Below are positions 55,565 through 64,000 of a stretch of 64,000 bases of DNA, in pieces. A program made the position numbers and the translations under genes. Each line of letters opens with the position of its first letter. The stretch's first letter is position 1. A model generated the notes under the pieces. That model was not told the origin of the DNA, searched no databases, and saw only the letters and a list, made by a program, of their open reading frames with translations. Source of the DNA: GYS-P2D sp964414425 (lineage in GTDB: Bacteria; Bacteroidota; Bacteroidia; Chitinophagales; Saprospiraceae); NCBI GenBank assembly GCA_964414425.1, contig CAYPWL010000017.1:1-64000 (forward strand), given 5' to 3'.

Positions 55565-56244
55565 ATGTGACGATCAGAGGGATTTACAGCAGCATATTGC
55601 GTTCTCAATTTAGTAACGACAGAAAGTGGTTTTTAGATAACGGATTTGAGTTTCTATTGAACGGGGTAAAGTACCAATTGCACCACTGTGCTTTCGGCTT
55701 AAGTCGGAAAATGTGCAGTTGGCTACTTTCCCTTTCTTACTCTATCACCATAAGAAGGATCTATCCTGTCATTCATATAAAGGGCATTAACTATGTTGAT
55801 TTTTGCTGTAGCTACTGGGGCTTTGGTCCTGATCTGTATAGTCACCGATATAGATGAATTAAAATAGAGAGCTACATCAAGCTATTAGATTGCATGTCAA
55901 GTCCAAGTAGATACAAATACTGATTGGTTGATCATACCATGAATCAAGACAACAAGGAGGGGGATATCAATAGATCATACTCACAGCGGCCCACCCCATC
56001 GATTCATCCAAGTACAAGTCAATCTATAAGGGACTCAATCAAATCATAGATTATCACAACTCATCACGATCCTAACATTTACCTCTGCAAAATATACCAA
56101 GAATGAACAAAAAAGAGTGGATCATGGTTAGCCCTTGGGATCTAATCTCGCAGGTATTGATCATTAGACACTACTGGTTATATGACACACGAGATTCTGA
56201 GATTCTATTTTTCAAAAAGTTTATTGATTAAAGAAATTCACAAA
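55565..56244. other. Probable gene graveyard and promoter of the next gene
   Basis: No intact gene is seen in about 680 bp. Several short frames on both strands have protein-like composition but are closed by stops, fitting decayed sequence continuous with the broken TPR gene. The last 100 bp should contain the promoter of the gene starting at 56245. Confidence 0.4.
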
Positions 56245-57060
56245 ATGATTTACAAGGTTTTAACACTCGCTAAGGTGGCTGGCTTATCACTGGTACTATT
56301 CACGATTCAACTCAATGCTCAACAGGCGGACAGCAAGTCTAAGAGTCTCTTATCCAATATGTACAAAGTAACTGGGGACTATGGCGATCTATGGAAGAAG
56401 AATGATGTCCAGTTTGATTATCTCTATGACAACTTTGCTGCGGGTAAGGATGTATCTCAAGAGCGATTTATCATCGATGGAGAGCATACTTGGGCACGCT
56501 ACACCACTCACGAGAGAAATGTACTTCCTGGACAAGATGGTATCGTAGTGCAGTCACTTATCGACGGAGTTCCTCAGGTGACGCTCAACGGTAAGTCTGT
56601 CAAAGACGAGGCAGCGCTGGGTGGTACTAAATTCATCAGAGAGGTGAATCCATTTTGGTTTATGATGTCTTATAAAATAGCTGATCCAAGTACAATCCAT
56701 AGCTACTTAGGCTCAGAGGTCGTGGACGGTGTTACTTATGAAAAGGTATCCTTGAAATACAAGAATGAAATGACAGGTAAGCCTGCTGATGATGAGTATA
56801 TCCTATATTACAATACCAAGTCTAACTTGATTGATCTATTCTACTTCTCACTACCAGCAATGGGTGTCAATGATCCGATCATAAAGATGGAGATAGAATA
56901 TGACATCATCGAAGGCATCTATGTGCCTACCAAGCGTAGATCATACGCCCCTAATCCTGAGACTGGAGCTTACACGCTCAATGGTGAATACACCTTCAGC
57001 AATATCAAGTTCAATAACGGATTTAAGAAAGAAGATTTTGCACTGAAAGGAGAAATGTGA
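56245..57060 (+). CDS. Secreted LolA-superfamily-like protein (DUF6503-type)
   Basis: I choose the ATG at 56245 because it starts the signal peptide (LTLAKVAGLSLVLFTIQLNAQ); the product is 271 residues. The mature protein begins KSKSLLSNMYKVTGDYGDLW and has a half-barrel-like series of strands (FDYLYDNFAAGKDVSQERFI, VNPFWFMMSYKIADPSTI, YILYYNTKSNLIDLFYFSLP, YVPTKRRSY). The pattern is that of periplasmic or surface lipid-binding proteins related to LolA/LolB and annotated DUF6503 in Bacteroidota. Ligand and role are unknown. It is monocistronic with a strong terminator. Confidence 0.55.
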   Translation: MIYKVLTLAKVAGLSLVLFTIQLNAQQADSKSKSLLSNMYKVTGDYGDLWKKNDVQFDYLYDNFAAGKDVSQERFIIDGEHTWARYTTHERNVLPGQDGIVVQSLIDGVPQVTLNGKSVKDEAALGGTKFIREVNPFWFMMSYKIADPSTIHSYLGSEVVDGVTYEKVSLKYKNEMTGKPADDEYILYYNTKSNLIDLFYFSLPAMGVNDPIIKMEIEYDIIEGIYVPTKRRSYAPNPETGAYTLNGEYTFSNIKFNNGFKKEDFALKGEM

Positions 57061-57091
57061 TCTGAGTAAGCACGAATTAAAAAAAATTCAT

Positions 57092-57130
57092 AAGCGGCAT
57101 ATTTCATCTGAGAAGTATGCCGCTTTTATA
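57092..57130 (+). terminator. Rho-independent terminator after the LolA-like gene
   Basis: AAGCGGCATA (57092-57101) pairs perfectly with TATGCCGCTT (57116-57125), followed by TTATATTT. It lies 31 bp after the stop and about 30 bp before the next gene. Confidence 0.85.
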
Positions 57131-57160
57131 TTTAGGATCAGAGCATAAGATCGGATAGTT

Positions 57161-57991
57161 ATGAGTAAACTCAATTGGTTAATCACTGGAGTATCAAGCG
57201 GATTAGGTAAAGCCCTGGCGGAGGCCGTCATCGGCACAGACGACTTCGTCGTAGGATCCTTTAGGAAGGAGCGTGAAGTACAAGAGTTTAATAAGCAATA
57301 TAGCGGCCGTGCTCTTGCCATATTACTGGATGTAACGGACATCAGTAGTATAGATGATACAATTCGTCAGGTGATCTCTACAATTGGGCATATTGATGTC
57401 TTAGTGAATAATGCGGGGATAGGCTTCATCGGCGCTATCGAAGAAGCAAGTATTGATGAGCTGCGATCTGTTTTTGAAGTCAACTTCTTTGGGATGACAC
57501 AATTGACGCAGTCTGTACTACCTCATATGAGAGCTCGCCAGAGTGGTCATATTGTACAGATCTCATCACATGCCGGCATCAAGGCCACTGCAGGATTTGG
57601 AGTGTACAATGCAAGCAAGTTTGCCATGGAAGGCCTCAGTGAAGCCTTAGCACAAGAGTTGAGTCCACTGGGTATCAGAGTGTCCATCATCGAACCAGGT
57701 CCGTTTAGGACGAATTTTGCTGGGCGCTCGCTCATCCAGGCCGAGCAGATCATAGCTGACTATGATGAGACTGCAGGGGCATTTAGACAAAAGTTACGCT
57801 CCGTACATGATCAGCAAGAAGGTGATCCAGTGAAAGCTGCACAGCTCATCATCGATCATGTCAACGATGAAAACGCCACACTCAGACTCGCTCTCGGAAG
57901 TGTGCCGCTCAAGACGATAGGCATGAAAATCGACAGCCTACAGTCAGATCTCGATAGGAATAGGGAGACCTCTCTTGAGGCAGTTTATTAA
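57161..57991 (+). CDS. Short-chain dehydrogenase/reductase (SDR)
   Basis: A 276-residue classical SDR. WLITGVSSGLGKALAEAV (about 6-23) is the TGxxxGxG cofactor motif, LLDVTDISSID the adenine-ring site, LVNNAGIGFIGAIEEASID (about 83-101) the NNAG motif, and YNASKFAMEGLSEALAQEL (about 149-167) the YxxxK catalytic pair, with QISSH providing the Ser. It reduces or oxidises an unknown alcohol/carbonyl with NAD(P)(H). The PhzF gene follows by 17 bp, so the two are probably one operon. Confidence 0.93.
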   Translation: MSKLNWLITGVSSGLGKALAEAVIGTDDFVVGSFRKEREVQEFNKQYSGRALAILLDVTDISSIDDTIRQVISTIGHIDVLVNNAGIGFIGAIEEASIDELRSVFEVNFFGMTQLTQSVLPHMRARQSGHIVQISSHAGIKATAGFGVYNASKFAMEGLSEALAQELSPLGIRVSIIEPGPFRTNFAGRSLIQAEQIIADYDETAGAFRQKLRSVHDQQEGDPVKAAQLIIDHVNDENATLRLALGSVPLKTIGMKIDSLQSDLDRNRETSLEAVY

Positions 57992-58008
57992 ATAGTAATA
58001 CTTGGAGT

Positions 58009-58809
58009 ATGACACTACCGATCTATCAAGTTGATGCCTTTACTAATCAGTTGTTCCGTGGCAACCCTGCAGCCGTATGCCCTATTACAGATTGGCCTGA
58101 GGATGATATCTTATTGCACATCGCCAAAGAAAACAATCTGGCAGAAACGGCGTACTTCAAATCACAGAGTAATGGCCACTATCACCTGAGGTGGTTCACT
58201 CCAGAGATCGAAATAGATCTCTGCGGTCATGCCACCTTAGCTAGCGCCTACGTCATATTCGAAGAGATCGGACATGGTGGTGACACCATCACATTTGACA
58301 CGCTAAGTGGCGTGCTAACTGTGCGCAAAGTTGAGGACTATTACGAGCTTGATTTCCCTTCACGCCCTCCTATATCGGCAACATTGCCACAGATTATTCT
58401 CGATGGACTCAACATTCCTCCCACCGAAGTATGGAAGGCCCGGGACTATCTCTTGATCTATGATACAGTCGAAGACATCAAAGCGATAGAGCCTAACCTC
58501 GCCATACTCAACCAAATAAATATTGACCCTGGAGGAATCATCGTCACGGCTCAAGGTTATATAGATGAAGTGGATTTTGTCTCGAGGTTTTTCACCCCCC
58601 AGGCCGCCATATTCGAAGATCCAGTGACCGGATCAGCACATTGTACGTTAGTACCCTATTGGGCTGCCCGCCTGAGCAAGCAGAGCCTTAAGGCGCGACA
58701 ACTCTCCCCCAGAGGTGGTGAATTACAATGCGAACTCAGCGGAGACCGAGTCCTCATCAAAGGACAAGCGGTTAAGTATATGCAGGGTACGATATCTATT
58801 AAAACTTAA
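58009..58809 (+). CDS. PhzF-family isomerase
   Basis: A 266-residue PhzF-like protein with two diaminopimelate-epimerase-type halves. Typical segments are YQVDAFTNQLFRGNPAAVC (about 5-23), ENNLAETAYF (about 42, containing the catalytic Glu), RWFTPEIEIDLCGHATLASA (about 64) and IFEDPVTGSAHCTLVPYW (about 203). Beyond phenazine synthesis, most members have unknown isomerase activity; no other phenazine gene is present, so it should not be read as a phenazine locus. Paired with the SDR upstream. Confidence 0.92.
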   Translation: MTLPIYQVDAFTNQLFRGNPAAVCPITDWPEDDILLHIAKENNLAETAYFKSQSNGHYHLRWFTPEIEIDLCGHATLASAYVIFEEIGHGGDTITFDTLSGVLTVRKVEDYYELDFPSRPPISATLPQIILDGLNIPPTEVWKARDYLLIYDTVEDIKAIEPNLAILNQINIDPGGIIVTAQGYIDEVDFVSRFFTPQAAIFEDPVTGSAHCTLVPYWAARLSKQSLKARQLSPRGGELQCELSGDRVLIKGQAVKYMQGTISIKT

Positions 58810-58947
58810 CTGTGTTGTAGATCCCGACATTTTGCTCATATCGGATATAGAGTCTGACCAAAAACCTATGGAGTATAAAGTGATACTTCATATCTTGCGT
58901 TAAGCCGACATATGCATTGCAAATGATCGAGTACATATAGCAATCAC

Positions 58948-61900
58948 ATGAAATCCAACAAGAGTATTTTCACAATATCATTGATAGTATTCATTGTATT
59001 GAGTCCCCTACTGCTAACGTCTCAGACCTGGGAGACAGATCGTGCCAGGCTACAAGATGATGGCTCTCTTACTTATGCGGAGGATGAAGGTCACAATCGT
59101 ATACCAGACTTCAGTCATGCAGGTTATCGAGGTGGTGGAGTCGCTATACCTGAGGTCGCAGTAAGGACAAGCATATCGCCGGTAGCAGATGACAATACAG
59201 ATCACATCCAAGCAGCCATAAACTTCGTCAGCGCTATGGAGCCTGATGCTGATGGATTTAGAGGGGCCGTGCTCTTAGAGGCAGGACGCTACCCTGTCAG
59301 TGGACAAGTCTTACTACATACATCCGGTGTCGTACTCCGAGGTATGGGAGATGGCAGAGATACCCGTGATACGACCATCATCTATGGGACTGGTGATGTG
59401 CCCCATCAACGAGACCTCATCGTCATAGGCGGTGGCGAAGAAACACGCTGGCGGGGAGAGGTGGCAGGATCTCGGCAAGATATCACCAGCGACTTCGTAC
59501 AAGTAGGGAGCAGGATATTTACCATAGCTAATGGCTCAGGATATGAAGTTGGTGATAATATCATCATCGTACATCCCTGCTCTGCAGAGTGGCTCGCAGC
59601 TATAGACGGCGGCGGTACAGCTGGTGATGCCGACTGGTCTGTAGATCAATTTCCTATCCTCTACAATCGATATATAACTAATATCTCAGACGATGAAATT
59701 ACCATTGACGCTCCCGTGTATAATCATCTGGACAGATCGTTAGCGCAATCCTATATCTATCAATATGACAGAGCAGGACTTGTAACGAATGTAGGTATCG
59801 AAAATCTGAATGTCCAAATCGAATCACTCGGTGGTACTGATGAAAATCATGCCTGGAATGCCATCCAGTTCACTCAAGTTGAAGATGCCTGGGTTAGAAA
59901 TTCAACCGTATCAGGTTTTGGACTTTCAGGAGTACGTACCGGTACAGCGAGCAGAATCAGTGTGATTAATGTCCACTCTATAGATCCTGTTGCAGAACTT
60001 ACCGGAACGAGGATGTATAACTTCAACTCGTACCGCAATTCTAACGGGATACTCTTTGACAACTGCTACGCCCGCAATGGACGACATCACTATATCTCGA
60101 ATGGCACATCGACCTCGTCAGGGGTCGTAGTCCTGCGGAGTATCTCAGAAAATCCCGCCTCAACAAGCGAAGGACATCGCCAATGGTCAACAGGTATACT
60201 CTTCGATAATCTGATTGATATCGGCACCTTCCCCAGTAATGTGAGGACCTTGGGATTTAATAATAGAGGAGACTTTGGGACAGGGCACGGCTGGGCGGCC
60301 GCACACTCGGTGATGTGGAATTGCGAAGCGGATCGTCCTGGCGCAGATGCCGCCATCATCATAGAGCAACCGCCCACAGCACAGAACTATGCGATCGGCT
60401 GCGATGGAAACTTCAGCATAGATGGCCCCTTCAATCAGCCCGTAGGATATATCGAGGGTGCTAATAATGCGGATCAACTGATCCCCGTCTCGCTATATGA
60501 GGCGCAGCTCCTACATCGGACGAATACCGTCTTGAGTGACTTTGAGGCTTCCGCAACTACAGCAGCACTTGACGAGCAGGTAATATTTACACCACAAGTG
60601 CAAGGAGCAGTTACGGGCTATGTATGGGATTTTGGGCAAGATGCCACTCCCCAGACGATTACTGGAGTAGGTCCACATCGAGTGTCCTACAGCACACCAG
60701 GAGCTAAGACCGTCAGCCTCACAACCAGCAATGGCAGTAGTGCTCACATGGAGACCAAAACGGCCTATATCAATGTTGTTGAAAATGACCTTTTTGCCCG
60801 TGATGATCAAGAATCTCTATTGCAGAATGACTCCATCACCGTATCAATATTAGATAATGACTCCAATCCCGAGCAGCTCGACAATCACAGTTATGTATTA
60901 GACGGTGTAGACGATAACATCGTGTTTCAATCTGGCGTCATACAAGACCAATATCCATTTACCATGATGGCATGGATTAATACCTCAAGCGATGCTAATC
61001 AGACATTCATGTATATCGGCAATGCCAACTCCAATGTTACTGGCAATACTCTCAATGTCAGAGATGGTCGAGCAGTACTTGAGGCCGGCGTCTTCACGAG
61101 TAGAACCATGAGAGAAGCTATAACCGATGACAATATCATCAATGACGGTGCTTGGCACCATGTTGCAGGTGTATTCGTCAGTCCGACAGAACGACACCTC
61201 TATGTCGATGGTATGTTGTCTGGGTCAGATGATCGGGGGATAGACAACGTAAGCGCCAGACTGTGGCGACTCAGTGTCGGTAATCGTCAAGACTCAAGAG
61301 CCGATGATGATTGGTACGAGGGTGAGATAGATGAGGTAAGGATGTATTCCTCTGCCCTCTCAGATACAGACATCCGCAATATCATGTTTGGACGAGATTG
61401 TAGCGACAATGAAAAGCTCCTGTACTGGAATTTTGATGATCAACCCACTGAGGTGGTCTCTGATCAGTTTAACTTCTTTGATGGTACAATATCTGGTGGT
61501 AGCTCAGCAGATAACGAATTAATCCTGTCACCACTCCAAGCCGAGATCACAACACAAGCTGCGAATGGTACTGCAGTTTTAGATGATGAATTTATCATCA
61601 GTTATACTCCTGAGGCTAATTATACAGGTCTTGACAGCCTGGTGTATCAGTTGACATTTGGTGAGTGCGATAGTACACAAGCTGTAGTACGATTTCAAGT
61701 TGACCAAACTACAGCTACAGATGACATAACTAATGACGCGAGATTTATATATCCCAATCCTACATCAGGACCCATAAGCCTTACAATTGATGATATAGAG
61801 CGTATAGAGATCCATACAATCAAAGGTCAACTCATTGGGTCTATATCCCCACGTGGGGAAATAGATCTGAGTTATCTCGAGGTTGGTGCATACATCCTAA

Positions 61901-61953
61901 CAGCGCATACTGTCGATGGCAAGATCATTACCGAGAAGATCATTAAGTTATAG
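58948..61953 (+). CDS. T9SS-exported right-handed beta-helix protein with PKD, Big_9-like and nested LamG domains
   Basis: A 1001-residue secreted protein: signal peptide (about 1-26); a pectate-lyase-like beta-helix (about 70-500, with GYRGGGVAIP, HIQAAINFVSAMEPDADGFR, RNSTVSGFGLSGVRTG); a PKD domain (about 530-610, GYVWDFGQDATPQTITGVGP); the start of an Ig/Big_9 repeat (SITVSILDNDSNPEQL, about 630); a LamG domain (about 650-860, WINTSSDANQTFMYIG, EGEIDEVRMYSSALSD); then the rest of the Ig repeat (NGTAVLDDEFIISYTPEANY). The tail is a type A T9SS sorting signal (FIYPNPTSGPISL to KIITEKIIKL). Probably a polysaccharide lyase or hydrolase at the cell surface; the substrate is not evident. Confidence 0.85.
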   Translation: MKSNKSIFTISLIVFIVLSPLLLTSQTWETDRARLQDDGSLTYAEDEGHNRIPDFSHAGYRGGGVAIPEVAVRTSISPVADDNTDHIQAAINFVSAMEPDADGFRGAVLLEAGRYPVSGQVLLHTSGVVLRGMGDGRDTRDTTIIYGTGDVPHQRDLIVIGGGEETRWRGEVAGSRQDITSDFVQVGSRIFTIANGSGYEVGDNIIIVHPCSAEWLAAIDGGGTAGDADWSVDQFPILYNRYITNISDDEITIDAPVYNHLDRSLAQSYIYQYDRAGLVTNVGIENLNVQIESLGGTDENHAWNAIQFTQVEDAWVRNSTVSGFGLSGVRTGTASRISVINVHSIDPVAELTGTRMYNFNSYRNSNGILFDNCYARNGRHHYISNGTSTSSGVVVLRSISENPASTSEGHRQWSTGILFDNLIDIGTFPSNVRTLGFNNRGDFGTGHGWAAAHSVMWNCEADRPGADAAIIIEQPPTAQNYAIGCDGNFSIDGPFNQPVGYIEGANNADQLIPVSLYEAQLLHRTNTVLSDFEASATTAALDEQVIFTPQVQGAVTGYVWDFGQDATPQTITGVGPHRVSYSTPGAKTVSLTTSNGSSAHMETKTAYINVVENDLFARDDQESLLQNDSITVSILDNDSNPEQLDNHSYVLDGVDDNIVFQSGVIQDQYPFTMMAWINTSSDANQTFMYIGNANSNVTGNTLNVRDGRAVLEAGVFTSRTMREAITDDNIINDGAWHHVAGVFVSPTERHLYVDGMLSGSDDRGIDNVSARLWRLSVGNRQDSRADDDWYEGEIDEVRMYSSALSDTDIRNIMFGRDCSDNEKLLYWNFDDQPTEVVSDQFNFFDGTISGGSSADNELILSPLQAEITTQAANGTAVLDDEFIISYTPEANYTGLDSLVYQLTFGECDSTQAVVRFQVDQTTATDDITNDARFIYPNPTSGPISLTIDDIERIEIHTIKGQLIGSISPRGEIDLSYLEVGAYILTAHTVDGKIITEKIIKL

Positions 61954-62289
61954 AGATTCCTCTACGGTTTAATCTCAACCTCCATTCCTTTTCTGCCAAA
62001 AGACTTTACTTGGCTAAGGGTAAGCTAAAACCGAAAACTAATATTAAAAAGAAGGGAATCAGGAAGAAAATCGGAGCATGCATTAACCCTATTGCAGGTG
62101 CAGACAATAGTAGATCTCTAGGAAATTTGTTAAAGAGGCAAACTTCAATAGACCGACATATTGAGTCACTGCATGTAACAATATATAAGACGGAATATTC
62201 TCTATAGTCATACTCGGCTTACAACATTCGTTAGCTAAATACGACCTTCAATAACAACAGTACTCATTTACATTAACATAACTCAAAAG
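61954..62289. other. Intergenic region between convergent genes
   Basis: No supported gene and no clear terminator hairpin. A 65-codon frame starting at a TTG (62010) is lysine-rich at its start but lacks homology cues and a good start, so I do not annotate it. Confidence 0.4.
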
Positions 62290-63885
62290 TTACGTCATGG
62301 CCAAATTATCCAATTTCAACAAGAGATGAGACTCTGGAAATCTCAGCTTAGCAGCCGCTAATGTTTTGTAAAACAATTCATCCTCTCGCAATTGATAGTA
62401 GCATAAGATTAGATTATAATCTACATCGATCTTAAATCCAAATGCTGTGGATGACACTTTAAAATAGTCCAATGCCTCGACGTAGTATCCAAGATCATAC
62501 ATTATTCCCCCCAGCTCATAGGATAGATCATAAGTCTCATTGATCGGATAGTACTTCCTCCATACAGCATCTATCGTTTGCTTAAGCCTTGACCGTTGTT
62601 TTAATGAAATGTTCTTGGATAGTTTTTTGATACTTGGCAGAAGATTGATAAAAATAGCAGAGTCGTATGAGTTTAATCTAATTAATCCAAGCAACTGGGT
62701 TAGTCCAATGCTGGACATATTAGTATATACTATTTCTTTCACACTATTATGATCATCAATATTGAACTGACTGGTATGCTTACGATACGCCTCCTTAAAG
62801 CGTTGATAGTCAAATGGTTGCTTAATAAGACTTAAACAACCAAAATCAATATTAAAGTTAGTGCATGAATCAAACATGGATACACCGCCATTCAACTTGC
62901 AATATTCAGAAAGCGCATGAAAATTCACCCAAAGAGAAAAGCTACCGTGCTTAACTAATTCCGGTTTCTTTCGATTAGCCAATTCTTGGATTTCTTTATA
63001 TCCTTTGTCCATTGTCATCAACACCAGTCCCATCTTAGAGAGAGCAGAGATGTTAGTTAGGCACTCCATGGCAAGCTTTGGGAATAGGATATATGATTCA
63101 CTCAATACTCGATTGTATTGGTTGAGGATGCTATTATAGGTGACGTTTTCAAACTGGGTTTCCTCAGCAGCAGATGTGTGATACTTTATCTGCATATCAC
63201 TGATTAGCTCATGAGCAGTTCTGCCCAACGGATCAGTAAAAGAGTCTATAGAAACCGAACAATTAAACATTTCGCCATTTTCAAAATAGAATAATTCATT
63301 GGGTAATGAATCAAAAAAGTAATTGGCTATTGCCAGAATAGGCTGTTGAAGATCTGAATGCGCAATTTTTAATTTGGACTTCCTGAGAAGTAGTTCTTGG
63401 CTCCTCTCAGCATCAAAGTATGAAATGTCTAAAAGACCTCGATTATAGTACTCTTGCAGTTTAGGATGATGACTGTAAAACGCTAAGTTATCTTCTACGA
63501 TATCACTGAGGACATAGCAATACTGTGTCGAGCATCCATCAGAATTGAGTATGAGCTCGTCTAATTCTCTCAGTATATTATAACAGAGGCCTCCATGACC
63601 TGCGCCTAATTCAAGGATATAAACGATTTCATTTGAGTCTGGACTCGATTCTACGTCTCTGAGAAAAGCATAGATAAGTTCTGCATAAGTTGTTGCAGAT
63701 AGGGAACTATTAGTTATCTGATGTGGCACTATGGAACCACTCCATGCTGAAATCCCGCTTTGGTGATAAAAGTCTTTGTTAAGCTGCCAGACGAGGCTCT
63801 CCGAAAAGAGGGTGCGCTCTTGAATGTTGTAGACAATTGAACTCGAGGACATATTGCTTTTTGACAGTGAATAATCAATATCCAC
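62290..63885 (-). CDS. SAM-dependent methyltransferase, MidA/NDUFAF7-like, with helical C-terminal region
   Basis: A 531-residue cytoplasmic protein. The N-terminal half has ATTYAELIYAFLRD, the SAM-binding VYILELGAGHGGLCYNIL (about residues 88-105), SDIVEDNLAFYSHHP, and LAIANYFFDSLPNELFYF (about 184), a pattern seen in MidA/NDUFAF7-type methyltransferases, whose known member methylates an arginine of a respiratory complex I subunit. From about residue 380 the protein is helical with TPR-like units (YELGGIMYDLGYYVEALDYF), an arrangement not in classical MidA. Target unknown. It appears monocistronic, with 115 bp to the window end. Confidence 0.7.
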   Translation of the reverse strand: MDIDYSLSKSNMSSSSIVYNIQERTLFSESLVWQLNKDFYHQSGISAWSGSIVPHQITNSSLSATTYAELIYAFLRDVESSPDSNEIVYILELGAGHGGLCYNILRELDELILNSDGCSTQYCYVLSDIVEDNLAFYSHHPKLQEYYNRGLLDISYFDAERSQELLLRKSKLKIAHSDLQQPILAIANYFFDSLPNELFYFENGEMFNCSVSIDSFTDPLGRTAHELISDMQIKYHTSAAEETQFENVTYNSILNQYNRVLSESYILFPKLAMECLTNISALSKMGLVLMTMDKGYKEIQELANRKKPELVKHGSFSLWVNFHALSEYCKLNGGVSMFDSCTNFNIDFGCLSLIKQPFDYQRFKEAYRKHTSQFNIDDHNSVKEIVYTNMSSIGLTQLLGLIRLNSYDSAIFINLLPSIKKLSKNISLKQRSRLKQTIDAVWRKYYPINETYDLSYELGGIMYDLGYYVEALDYFKVSSTAFGFKIDVDYNLILCYYQLREDELFYKTLAAAKLRFPESHLLLKLDNLAMT

Positions 63886-64000
63886 CTAGCCAATTTTAAC
63901 CAAACGCCTATCAGTTAAACTTACTTACCTGGAAATGTGTCGATAAGGTAGTTCTATTTATCATAGCCTATAGGTATAGTATGACATCTTAACTTACTAT

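Noticed and set aside
58009..58809. Phenazine biosynthesis locus
   Set aside because: Only a PhzF-like isomerase is present; no other phz gene occurs, and PhzF homologues are widespread with other roles.
62010..62207. 65-codon lysine-rich frame as a small gene
   Set aside because: TTG start, no recognisable domain, no promoter or ribosome-binding cue, located between convergent genes.

Overview
The window is a stretch of a Bacteroidota chromosome, probably a free-living Saprospiria- or Flavobacteriia-like lineage. Grounds for this: a division and cell-wall cluster in Bacteroidota order (no murF or ddl, a long MraY, an FtsZ ending in SFLHENVD), a TonB-dependent receptor with a carboxypeptidase-regulatory-like plug extension paired with a DUF4249 lipoprotein, a Reg_prop/Y_Y_Y sensor kinase, a type 9 secretion (T9SS) C-terminal tail, and A/T-rich leaders instead of clear Shine-Dalgarno sites. 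No rRNA, tRNA, CRISPR array or transposase was recognised.

Layout. 1-4.2 kb: a partial von Willebrand A protein behind a WYL regulator, a secreted endonuclease I-like protein, and an EreA/ChaN-like gene broken by one amber codon. 4.6-19.8 kb (minus strand): the complete dcw cluster mraZ-rsmH-ftsL-ftsI-murE-mraY-murD-ftsW-murG-murC-ftsQ-ftsA-ftsZ. It has a textbook MraZ operator upstream, a strong terminator after ftsZ and another hairpin terminator between murE and mraY. 20-24.3 kb (plus): a lipoprotein, a thiolase, then acyl-CoA dehydrogenase, a hotdog thioesterase and a histidine phosphatase killed by two stop codons. 24.4-28.5 kb (minus): a Spy-like protein and the DUF4249/TonB receptor pair. 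28.6-35.7 kb (plus): an epoxide-hydrolase-like enzyme and a putative beta-1,3-glucan locus (a very large cytoplasmic clan GH-Q-like enzyme, a GH17 lipoprotein, a GPH sugar symporter). 35.7-40.9 kb (minus): a PycTM/DUF5706 protein without a cyclase, a PAP2 phosphatase and a metallophosphoesterase fused to an outer-membrane barrel. 41.3-45.3 kb (minus): a compact ion/osmotic operon (MscS, TrkH, DUF3124 lipoprotein, DUF2391 membrane protein) and Dps, separated by an 85-nt element that can fold as a three-way junction.

46-49.4 kb (minus): a tight three-gene module of two different ATP-grasp ligases and an aspartoacylase-like zinc amidohydrolase. This is the best candidate here for an undescribed small-molecule or peptide pathway. 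50-56 kb: a large propeller-type histidine kinase, then about 500 bp of tandem structured repeats (bulged hairpins with a compensatory base change), then a decayed TPR gene and a gene remnant. 56.2-62 kb (plus): a LolA-like secreted protein, an SDR, a PhzF isomerase and a T9SS-exported beta-helix protein with a LamG domain nested inside an Ig-like domain. 62.3-63.9 kb (minus): a MidA-like methyltransferase.

Three genes are interrupted by point changes (one TAG; two TAA; one frameshift plus one TAA), so either real gene decay or consensus errors need checking. Family names come from motif reading alone; no database search was possible.
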